This document shows positions 15,562-23,026 of a DNA stretch of 56,710 nucleotides, one piece after another. The translations under genes and the position numbers were made by a program. Numbering within the stretch: the stretch's first letter is position 1; every line of letters begins with the position of its first letter. Under the pieces are notes generated by a model. That model made no database searches. It was not told the origin of the DNA and worked only from the letters and a program-made list of their open reading frames with translations. Source of the DNA: JBJKRF01 sp046704785 (GTDB taxonomy: Bacteria; Chloroflexota; Anaerolineae; Anaerolineales; Villigracilaceae); assembly GCA_046704785.1 (NCBI GenBank), contig JBJKRF010000021.1, positions 1-56,710 of the forward strand, written 5' to 3'.

Positions 15562-16461
15562 ATGTCAACATTGAAACGGATCTCGGTTATTTTGCTTTTG
15601 GCGTCCCTGGTTGCTTGTAGCAGCCCGGGACTTTCCGTCTTTGCCTCCCCAACGCCGGTTGTGCCAACGGACACGCCTGTGCCGCCAACGCCCACCCAGG
15701 CAGCACTGGCAGCCACCGTCAACGGCGAGATGATTACGCTCGACGAATTCAACGCCGAGTTGGCGCGTTACAAAGCAGCACAGCAGGCCTTGGGCAAAAC
15801 CGTCAGCGACCAGGACGCCGCCGGCGTTGTGCTGGATGACCTGATTTCGCAAGTCCTGCTGGCCCAAGGCGCCAAGGAGAACGGCTACACCGTCGATGAT
15901 GCCACGCTGAAATCGCGCATCGATGCGCTGACTTCCCAAATTGGCGGGGCAGACGCGCTGGCGAAATGGGAGTCACAGCACGGGTATACCGATCAAAACT
16001 TTCGTGACGCGTTGCGCCGTCAGATTGCCGCCGCCTGGATGCGTGACAAAATCATATCGTCTGTGCCTAGTACTGCAGAGCAAGTACACGTGCGTGAGAT
16101 TTTGCTCTATAATGAGGGAGACGCCACCAGCATCAAATCGCAATTGAACCAGGGCGCGAAATTCGATGACCTGGCAGCGAAGGTCGACCCGGTGGCCCAC
16201 GGCGACATCGGCTGGTTCCCACGCGGTTACCTGCCCGATAAAGCCATCGAAGATGCCGCTTTCAGCCTCCAACCGGGGCAGATCAGTGACGTAATCAAGA
16301 CCGACGTTGGGTATCATATTATCGAAGTGATCGAGCGCCAGTCTGACCGGCCACTCACCCCAGACGCCTTGCTTGCTTTGCAAACCAAAGCATTGAACGA
16401 TTGGCTGGCCTCCCAACGGAAGAAAAGCACCATTGTCCTGGCTCCTCAACCGGCACAATGA
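15562..16461 (+). CDS. Parvulin-type peptidyl-prolyl isomerase lipoprotein
   Basis: A 299-residue PrsA/SurA-like folding factor acting outside the cytoplasmic membrane. The signal peptide SVILLLASLVAC has a lipobox Cys at about residue 19. A Thr/Pro linker follows, then the SurA_N-like helical region (VNGEMITLDEFNAELARY, residues ~55-175). The parvulin domain (~180-275) has VREILL, GDIGWFPRGYLPD, AAFSLQPGQISDVI and GYHIIEVIE. The ATG at 15562 is chosen because it places the signal peptide at the N-terminus; the frame extends upstream with non-signal-like sequence. It probably helps fold the many secreted proteins encoded nearby. Confidence 0.85.
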   Translation: MSTLKRISVILLLASLVACSSPGLSVFASPTPVVPTDTPVPPTPTQAALAATVNGEMITLDEFNAELARYKAAQQALGKTVSDQDAAGVVLDDLISQVLLAQGAKENGYTVDDATLKSRIDALTSQIGGADALAKWESQHGYTDQNFRDALRRQIAAAWMRDKIISSVPSTAEQVHVREILLYNEGDATSIKSQLNQGAKFDDLAAKVDPVAHGDIGWFPRGYLPDKAIEDAAFSLQPGQISDVIKTDVGYHIIEVIERQSDRPLTPDALLALQTKALNDWLASQRKKSTIVLAPQPAQ

Positions 16462-16606
16462 GTTGCTTTTCCGAATATGACCCTCGCGCGACAAGACTTC
16501 CAAATCTTTCTTCTTGCAAATATTTTCAGGAAACTCGGATTGGCCTCCTCCATCCTCCTCGACTTATTGAGAAGAACCCTAAACTGCCCACAGGAGAGAC
16601 GGACAG

Positions 16607-17377
16607 ATGAATAGCAGCTTAGATAATTTTGACCAAGAATCGAAACCCCCGGCGAAAAAGGCCAGCTCAAGCGCGCTCCTGAATATACTGACGCTGATCA
16701 TATTGATCGCGACGCTGTGTATGTGCGCCCTTTTTGCCAGCCTGATCGCAAACCCCTATTCCTTGCTAAATCCTTTTCCGCCGTCGACTCATGTGCCCCC
16801 GCTGCCGACGGCCACCTGGACGCCGCACGTTTTCCCGGCCACCTGGACGCCCACTACGACGGTCGAGCCAACCGACACATCGACGCCGCGCCCAACGTTG
16901 ACCCTGGAGCCTTCGGATACGCCTTTTAGCATGGCAACGGTGACTTCGATCTTCACCGCAACGGTCACCGTTCCGCCGAGCCGCACGCCCAGGCCCACCG
17001 GCGTGCCTTATACGGCCACGGTGGCCTACTATGACAGCACCACCTTCCGCGCCGACACCAGTTGCGCCAACATGTTCGTCGCCGGGCAAACCCTGGATTC
17101 AAGCAATAATCCGGTAACAGGGCTGATCATCCGCCTGGGTGGTAGCGTGCCGGGCAAGAGCTTTACAGGGCAATCGCCCACCCTGAGCGGAATCGCACCC
17201 GTCTACGGGCCAAGCGGCTTTGAGTTCATGTTGGGAATTCAGCCGGTTTCGTCGAGCAAAACACTTTGGATCCAACTCTACGACCAGAGCAATGCGCCGC
17301 TCTCCGACCAGATTTATCTGACCACTTATAACGATTGCAAGAAAAATCTGATCTACGTGCGCTTTTCTATGAAGTAG
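16607..17377 (+). CDS. Membrane-anchored surface protein with Thr/Pro stalk
   Basis: A 256-residue protein with one N-terminal membrane segment (LLNILTLIILIATLCMCALF, residues ~24-43). A Thr/Pro-rich stalk of about 90 residues follows (repeats such as PTATWTP and PSRTPRPT). A C-terminal ~110-residue beta-rich domain has two cysteines (SCANMF and NDCKKN) that may form a disulfide. The C-terminal domain resembles the one at the end of the 48603-49523 protein in its CDPS/ITWSNG-like layout only loosely. AGGAG lies 10 nt before the ATG. The stretch between the isomerase gene and this one (145 nt) shows no clear signal. Function is unknown; a wall- or surface-exposed role is inferred. Confidence 0.65.
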   Translation: MNSSLDNFDQESKPPAKKASSSALLNILTLIILIATLCMCALFASLIANPYSLLNPFPPSTHVPPLPTATWTPHVFPATWTPTTTVEPTDTSTPRPTLTLEPSDTPFSMATVTSIFTATVTVPPSRTPRPTGVPYTATVAYYDSTTFRADTSCANMFVAGQTLDSSNNPVTGLIIRLGGSVPGKSFTGQSPTLSGIAPVYGPSGFEFMLGIQPVSSSKTLWIQLYDQSNAPLSDQIYLTTYNDCKKNLIYVRFSMK

Positions 17378-17477
17378 TTCTCTTTATACCGGATAAGCTG
17401 TTAACATTCCCACCCGTCTGCACCGGCGACGAGCGAAGACTCACGGGATGGTGGACGCAATCACAGAATTGAGGCTT

Positions 17478-19043
17478 TCAACCCGCCAGAACGGGTCTTC
17501 GTCTGCGCCAGGTCTCGTCGGCAGTCGCCAACTCGTAGGCCCGCCCGGCTCGGAAGAGGAAATCTTCGCGGTAATCGGGCGCATAGAACTGGACGCCCAC
17601 CGGCAGGCCTTCAGGGTCGAAACCGGCCGGCGCGGAAATGGCCGGCACGCCAGCATGGTTGCCGGGCACATCAAGCTGGTCGGCGTACTGCATCAGCACC
17701 GAATCGCCATAGACGCCGCCAATGGGAAAAGCCGGGCCGGGCGTTGTGGGGGTCAGCAACAAATCGACCTTCTGAAAAGCCTGCTCAAAGTCGCGGCGGA
17801 TGAGCGAGCGCACCCGCAAGGCGCGGTCATAATACTGTTCGCTGTACTGGGCCGCCGAAACATACATCCCCATCAAAATCCGCAGCTTGGGCTGCAGCCC
17901 AAAAGCCTCGCCGCGCGTCTTGCGGTAAAGTGAGCGCAACTCATCCACGCCAACAGGCGTGCGATAGCCATACTTGACCCCGTCGTACCGGTGCAAATTC
18001 GAGGCCGCCTCCACACGCGAAATCACAAAATAGGCCGGTATGCCATAGCGCGTATGCGGCATGGGCACTTTCTCCACGATCTCCGCCCCCAGCTTCGCCA
18101 GGCGCTCGGCCGCATCCAAGACCGGCTGGCGCACTGACTCCGGCAATGGCTCTTCCACCAGTTCGCCCGCATCCGCGTCGAAATAGGTGATGCGAAAATA
18201 ATCGGGCGAGAGACCAATACGCAAACGCTTGATTCCCTGCTCCATCTCAGAAAGATAATCGGGAACCGGAACCGTTGCCGCTGTGGCGTCGTGACGGTCC
18301 GGGCCGGCCATGACCTGCAAAGCCAGGGCCGCATCGGCGACATCGCGCGCAAGCGGCCCCGGGCAATCGAGCGAGGAACCGAAGGCGATCAACCCGTAGC
18401 GGGAGACACGCCCGTAAGTGGGCTTCAAGCCGACGACACCGCAATAAGCCGCCGGCAGGCGGATCGAACCCGCCGTGTCCGTTCCCAGCGAAAGGGGACT
18501 TTCACCAGCTGCGACCGCCGCCGCCGAGCCGCCCGACGAGCCGCCCGGCACGCGCGTGAGATTCCAGGGATTGCGCGGGGCCGGTTGAAAAGCTGACGAC
18601 TCGTTCGACGACCCATAGGTGAACTCATCCAGGTTGAGCTTGCCAAGCACGACTGCGCCGGCGCTTTCGCAACGGGCAACGGGCGTGGCCGTGTAGGGCG
18701 CGACAAAGTTCGCCAATATCTTGGATGCCGCAGTGGAAGGCGTGCCTTCGACGCAAAAGATGTCTTTGACCGTCAGCGGCACACCCGCCAACGGACCGGG
18801 ATCCGCCCCGGCGGCGAGCTGCGCGTCGACGGTTTGCGCCTGCTGCCGGGCGCGCTCCGTCGTTAACGTGATGAAAGCGTGCACTTTATCGGGTTCCAGT
18901 GCAGGGTCGCCGCCGAGCGCGCCGGGATGACCATCGATCTTTTCGATACGTTCCAGGTGGGCCTCGAGCACCTCCACGGCACTGACTTCACGGGCTTTGA
19001 CCTTGCGGACGATGTCACGGGCGGAAAGTTCGAACAATTCCAT
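17478..19043 (-). CDS. gatA: Asp/Glu-tRNA amidotransferase subunit A
   Basis: A 521-residue amidase-signature enzyme, the glutaminase subunit that supplies ammonia for converting Glu-tRNA(Gln) and Asp-tRNA(Asn). Amidase landmarks: TVKDIFCVEG with the catalytic Lys, SNESSAFQPAPRNPWN, PGGSSGGSAAAVAAG with the cis-Ser, and GTDTAGSIRLPAAYCGVVGLKP with the nucleophilic Ser. It is slightly longer than usual because of an insertion near residue 35 (GHPGALGGDPALEPD) and a longer central region. Its ATG overlaps the gatC stop codon by one base (TGATG). gatB is not in the window. The gene faces the 16607-17377 gene tail to tail; the 100-nt spacer shows no strong terminator. Confidence 0.93.
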   Translation of the reverse strand: MELFELSARDIVRKVKAREVSAVEVLEAHLERIEKIDGHPGALGGDPALEPDKVHAFITLTTERARQQAQTVDAQLAAGADPGPLAGVPLTVKDIFCVEGTPSTAASKILANFVAPYTATPVARCESAGAVVLGKLNLDEFTYGSSNESSAFQPAPRNPWNLTRVPGGSSGGSAAAVAAGESPLSLGTDTAGSIRLPAAYCGVVGLKPTYGRVSRYGLIAFGSSLDCPGPLARDVADAALALQVMAGPDRHDATAATVPVPDYLSEMEQGIKRLRIGLSPDYFRITYFDADAGELVEEPLPESVRQPVLDAAERLAKLGAEIVEKVPMPHTRYGIPAYFVISRVEAASNLHRYDGVKYGYRTPVGVDELRSLYRKTRGEAFGLQPKLRILMGMYVSAAQYSEQYYDRALRVRSLIRRDFEQAFQKVDLLLTPTTPGPAFPIGGVYGDSVLMQYADQLDVPGNHAGVPAISAPAGFDPEGLPVGVQFYAPDYREDFLFRAGRAYELATADETWRRRRPVLAG

Positions 19044-19363
19044 CAGGCCAAGTCCTGGTGCGGAATGTCAGGCACGACCACGTACCCCTGCTCGGATTCC
19101 GGCGCGCCGTCGATCAGGCGATCTGGCTGCGGGTAGGAGTCGATCTCATCCTCCCGAATGGCGGCCGAAGTCGCCGAGGTGTAGGACACGCCATGTGAAG
19201 CGGGAGGCGTCGACGGGTCGAGCGGGGTCGCTTCCAGTTCGCGAATCGCCTTTAATTGGTTGTTCAACTGCTTGCGCAGGTATTCAGACTCGGCAGCATC
19301 CAGTTCCAACGCGGCCAGCTCGACCAAATGCTCGAACAATTCGGGGGTGATTTCGTCTGTCAT
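19043..19363 (-). CDS. gatC: Asp/Glu-tRNA amidotransferase subunit C
   Basis: A 106-residue small subunit that belts GatA and GatB together. The N-terminal helix pair LFEHLVELAALELDAAESEY, then LRKQLNNQLKAIRELE is characteristic, followed by the extended segment with DEID and the C-terminal GYVVVPDI (normally the FVVPKVV-type ending). GAGGA precedes the ATG. It is the first gene of the gatCA pair. Confidence 0.9.
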   Translation of the reverse strand: MTDEITPELFEHLVELAALELDAAESEYLRKQLNNQLKAIRELEATPLDPSTPPASHGVSYTSATSAAIREDEIDSYPQPDRLIDGAPESEQGYVVVPDIPHQDLA

Positions 19364-19457
19364 TCTGTCCTCGAGGGGAAGTCGTTGTCAGTATATCCCA
19401 GTTCATGGGCGTGTCAAGCAAACAAAGAGTGTTTTGTCGGTGTGCCTAACTGTGCTT

Positions 19458-19500
19458 TTTGTACAAAGGTAGGTGTAACTTGTCATCGCGGGCTTATAAT
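19458..19500 (+). promoter_or_regulatory. Palindrome TTTGTACAAA and TATAAT box before the acyl-CoA dehydrogenase gene
   Basis: A 10-bp perfect palindrome TTTGTACAAA lies at 19458-19467. A TATAAT hexamer is at 19495-19500, 24 nt before GGAGG. A matching -35 hexamer is not obvious, so the promoter may depend on an activator or the palindrome may be an operator. Confidence 0.4.
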
Positions 19501-19534
19501 CATTCTTTATTGTGACACCGTCTGGAGGAAACCG

Positions 19535-20704
19535 ATGAACGATCTAACGATTTTTCCACTCAGCGACGAACACAACATGATACGCGAGGCGGCACGTGAG
19601 TTTGCCCGCAAGGAAATTGCGCCCATCGCCGCCGAATTCGACGAAAGCGGCGAGTTCCCGCGCGAGACCATCCGAAAAATGGGAGCAATGGGATTTATGG
19701 GGATCGAGGTGCCCGAAGCATACGGCGGCGCCGGCATGGATACATTGGCATACGTGTTGGCGCTGGAGGAAATTTGTAAGGTGGACGCCTCCCACGGCAC
19801 AATTATGTCAGTCAACAATTCGCTGTTCTGCAACGGGATCATGAAGTTTGGCAGCGAAACGCAGAAAAAGAAATTTGTGGGCGAGGTTGCATCGGGGAAA
19901 AAGATTGGGGCCTATTCGCTGACAGAGCCCATGTCTGGTTCGGACGCCGGGACGATGAAATCGCGCGCTGTACGAGAGGGTGACGCCTACGTGATCAACG
20001 GACGCAAGTCCTGGGTGACAAGCGGCCCCGTTGCCGATTACGTCGTGCTATTCAGCATGACCAACCCGGAGAAAAAGCATAAGGGCATCACAGCCTTTTT
20101 AATCGAGGCCGAGCGGCCCGGATTCGTACGCGGCAGGAAGGAGCCAAAGCTGGGTATCCGCGCTTCGGCCACCAGCGAACTGGTCTTCGAAAATTATCGG
20201 TGTCCGGTAGAGAACCGCCTGGGCGCGGAGGGCGAAGGCTTCAAAATTGCCATGACGGTGCTAGACGCAGGCCGCATTGGCATCGCCGCGCAGGCCCTGG
20301 GCATCGCAGAGGCCGCTTATGAGGCCGCGCGCCAGTATGCGAAAGAGCGTCAGGCCTTCGGACAGCCTATCGGGGCGTTCCAAGGGACCGGCTTCAAAAT
20401 CGCAGATATGAAGACGCGCATCGAAGCGACACGTCTGCTGGTCTATAACGTTGCCCTGGCAAAGGAACAATCCAAAAAGACCGGCGAGCGCTTCACCGAA
20501 CAGGCCTCGATGGCTAAACTTTTTGCTTCAGAGACGGCTATGTTCTGCGCGCACGCGGCCGTTCAAATTCATGGGGGCCTGGGATATAGCAAGGAACTCC
20601 CCGTGGAACGGTATTTCCGCGACGCGAAGATCACGGAAATCTACGAGGGAACCAGTGAGATCCAGCGATTGGTTATTTCACGCAACGAGCTTGGGTTGAA
20701 GTAG
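19535..20704 (+). CDS. Acyl-CoA dehydrogenase
   Basis: A 389-residue FAD enzyme that introduces an alpha-beta double bond into acyl-CoA. Landmarks: MGFMGIEVPEAYGGAGMD, AYSLTEPMSGSD (first family signature), WVTSGPVADY, the helical C-terminal domain with RQAFGQPIGAFQ, and QIHGGLGYSKELPVERYFRD, then ITEIYEGTSEIQ. The Glu in YEGTSEIQ is at the catalytic base position of short/medium-chain enzymes. The ATG at 19535 follows GGAGG; the long upstream frame is not used. Chain length is not predictable (butyryl- and isovaleryl-type enzymes look alike here). Electron-transfer flavoprotein genes are not in the window. Confidence 0.9.
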   Translation: MNDLTIFPLSDEHNMIREAAREFARKEIAPIAAEFDESGEFPRETIRKMGAMGFMGIEVPEAYGGAGMDTLAYVLALEEICKVDASHGTIMSVNNSLFCNGIMKFGSETQKKKFVGEVASGKKIGAYSLTEPMSGSDAGTMKSRAVREGDAYVINGRKSWVTSGPVADYVVLFSMTNPEKKHKGITAFLIEAERPGFVRGRKEPKLGIRASATSELVFENYRCPVENRLGAEGEGFKIAMTVLDAGRIGIAAQALGIAEAAYEAARQYAKERQAFGQPIGAFQGTGFKIADMKTRIEATRLLVYNVALAKEQSKKTGERFTEQASMAKLFASETAMFCAHAAVQIHGGLGYSKELPVERYFRDAKITEIYEGTSEIQRLVISRNELGLK

Positions 20705-20779
20705 GCTATTGGGGACAAACGTCGCCCAAATTGAAGTTCCGGGATTTCCACAACGCCAGCTTTTGTCTTATATCCATCA

Positions 20780-20859
20780 CGGGTGAAAATTGCGTTTTTT
20801 TTTCCGAAGAACGCTGGGGCGGTGTATCGAGCAGGAATACGCAACATTATTTTCACCCG
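20780..20859. repeat. Widely spaced 11-bp inverted repeat
   Basis: CGGGTGAAAAT at 20780-20790 and ATTTTCACCCG at 20849-20859 are perfect complements 58 nt apart, in the gap between the acyl-CoA dehydrogenase and the next membrane gene. The loop holds a T9 run. It could be a large terminator hairpin or a pair of protein sites. Confidence 0.45.
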
Positions 20860-20887
20860 CGGGCATAATGTATGATTCTCTAGAAAA

Positions 20888-20915
20888 TCGTCACTGAAAA
20901 TGTTGATGCTATAAT
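20888..20915 (+). promoter_or_regulatory. Probable promoter before the GT-C gene at 20967
   Basis: TCGTCA at 20888-20893 (4 of 6 matches to TTGACA), 16-nt spacer, TATAAT at 20910-20915. A start near 20922 would give a leader of about 45 nt. Confidence 0.45.
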
Positions 20916-20966
20916 CACAACAGCGACTTCAAATCTGTTCACAAACAGGCGACGTTCTTTCCAACA

Positions 20967-23018
20967 ATGAATCTTTCAGGCACACAACGCATCCGGACTA
21001 TCGTTATTATCTTACTGTTATCGCTTGGACTGGCAGCCGGCGCGCAGACCTTATTAGATGCATCCGCCCATAGCCAGGAACTCTGGTTGTTGCCAACCTG
21101 GATTCCCGGTTTCTTCCAAAACAGTTCACCGTTACCGGGACTCTTGACTTATCTATTAGCGGGCGTCGTCTTCGTCTTGGGGCTGCGTCGGCTAGAGGCT
21201 CATCAAGAGCCATATCCCATTAATACACGGCCCACCAGACGCGCGCCTGTTTTTGGGTTGTGGATCACTTCTATTGCATTGACCATTCTGGTAGGATGGC
21301 GACTGCTATATCCCAATGAGGCCCCTGGTGTTGACAATATAACTACCGCTGCTTGGGCCGCTGCCTTTTTATTCTTGGTAGTCAGCGTCCTGATCGACGA
21401 AGGCTGGCATCCCAAGAACATTCTGTCCCTCCGTGGTTGGATTCGGGCAAATCGGCAGGACATCTACTTTTCGGCCTTTCTCATTGGGGCAGCATTGGTC
21501 ATCCGTACGTATAACCTGACACTCCAACCCTATGCTTTTATCAACGATGAAGGAGAGGTCGGAAAAGTGGGATTGTGCATTCTAAGTGGGGCTTGCAATA
21601 ACTTATTCGTTATCGGATGGGCTGCGCAACCCATAGCCGCTTTTCTCCCCACCGCTCTAAGCATCAGCATCTTGGGAAACACAGCCGTCGCTGTACGCCT
21701 GGTCAGCGCGATTTGGGGGACGCTGGCAGTAGTAGGTGTTTTACTCGTCGGTCACGAGTTGTTCGATAAAAAAACGGCTTACCTCGCAGCAGTGCTCTTA
21801 GCAGTTCTGCCGCTTAACGTCCACTTCAGCCGACTTGGCACAGATAACATCGTCGATGCGATTACTTCCACTTATATTTTGTGGTTTCTTTTACGTGGAT
21901 CGAGACTGGGCTCTCCCCGTTATTTTTTGCTGGCAGGCATTGTCTCCGGCTTAACTCTGTATACTTATCCCGGCAGCCGTCTGGCGCTGGGGTTGGGCAT
22001 CCTTCTCCTGGTGCATATTATTTTATCCAGACGAGGATTCCTGAAAGCGCAGGCAAAGAGCCTGGCGACCTACGCATTGGCCTTGTTAATCACGATATTG
22101 CCTATCGGTATTTACTATCTCAACATCCCGCAAAATTTTAACGCACGTTGGAACCGCGAATCGATTTTTAGTAGTAACGGGGCATTGGGCAGCAATCTGC
22201 ATCAAGGACTTCTGGCAAATGCATCCTTCATAACCAAACAATTCTTTCAGTCCAGCCTTGCCTACATCGCCACTCCAGCAACTCGAGGCTTTTTCAATTC
22301 ACCACGCCCTTATCTGAACGTGATCGCTGCTGTTTTCTTTATGCTTGGCCTCGCCTATGTCATCTCGAAATTGCCAGACTTACGCTATCTCGTATTGTTC
22401 ATCTGGTTTTGGGCAGCAATCATCGTGGGAAGTACGTTAACGGGGGCTGCGCCTACCAGCCAGCGTATGCTGATGAGCACGCCTGCCCTGACGTTGATCG
22501 TGGCTATCGGGATGGTCAAATACACCCAGATTTTCGGCAAACTGGGTAAAATGCCATACGAAATTGTGCCACCTCTACTGATTCTGCTTACACTGGCCGT
22601 GGGTTTTATCGACCTGCATTATTATTTCGTCAACTACGCTCAGGGACATTACTTCGAGGACCTTTCGAACGAATTGACGTTCGAGTCGAGAGGCGACGTT
22701 TCCGCCCTTGGCACACACGGACGGTTGTACCTGGATGCGGCCCCGACGACATACGTCGATTTCGGCAACTTCAAATATTTCTCTCCAAACGTGGAAATGA
22801 ATGACCTGGAAAACGCCTCGGCCAACACGTTAACCAGCCTGCCACATGACAAAGACCTTCTATTCATCATCGTTCCCGCCCATCTTTCTGACCTCGATAC
22901 GATTCGAAGCATCTACCCGGGCGGCAACCTTCATATCGTCCACCGTCGCTATCATCTCCAAGTGCTCTATTACGCTTACCAGATAAGCGAAAGCCAAATC
23001 AAGGCTATCTATCCTTAG
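20967..23018 (+). CDS. GT-C (GT39-like) membrane glycosyltransferase
   Basis: A 683-residue polytopic protein with about twelve hydrophobic segments. The first three helices form a small N-terminal module (to ~residue 150) before the GT39-like core, which begins at YFSAFLIGAALVIRTYNL. Its first outer loop carries the acidic motif FINDEGEVGK. Another landmark is LPLNVHFSRLGTDNIVDAIT, a loop found in dolichyl-phosphate-mannose-type transferases. The C-terminal ~130 residues are soluble (RLYLDAAPTTYVDFGNFKYF). The next gene starts 8 nt downstream, so both are likely one operon. The function is sugar transfer on the outer face, with unknown donor and acceptor. Confidence 0.72.
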   Translation: MNLSGTQRIRTIVIILLLSLGLAAGAQTLLDASAHSQELWLLPTWIPGFFQNSSPLPGLLTYLLAGVVFVLGLRRLEAHQEPYPINTRPTRRAPVFGLWITSIALTILVGWRLLYPNEAPGVDNITTAAWAAAFLFLVVSVLIDEGWHPKNILSLRGWIRANRQDIYFSAFLIGAALVIRTYNLTLQPYAFINDEGEVGKVGLCILSGACNNLFVIGWAAQPIAAFLPTALSISILGNTAVAVRLVSAIWGTLAVVGVLLVGHELFDKKTAYLAAVLLAVLPLNVHFSRLGTDNIVDAITSTYILWFLLRGSRLGSPRYFLLAGIVSGLTLYTYPGSRLALGLGILLLVHIILSRRGFLKAQAKSLATYALALLITILPIGIYYLNIPQNFNARWNRESIFSSNGALGSNLHQGLLANASFITKQFFQSSLAYIATPATRGFFNSPRPYLNVIAAVFFMLGLAYVISKLPDLRYLVLFIWFWAAIIVGSTLTGAAPTSQRMLMSTPALTLIVAIGMVKYTQIFGKLGKMPYEIVPPLLILLTLAVGFIDLHYYFVNYAQGHYFEDLSNELTFESRGDVSALGTHGRLYLDAAPTTYVDFGNFKYFSPNVEMNDLENASANTLTSLPHDKDLLFIIVPAHLSDLDTIRSIYPGGNLHIVHRRYHLQVLYYAYQISESQIKAIYP

Positions 23019-23026
23019 GAGCCAAT

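Noticed and set aside
16607..17377. Possible sortase substrate with a sorting motif
   Set aside because: No LPxTG-like motif or C-terminal hydrophobic tail; the anchor is N-terminal.
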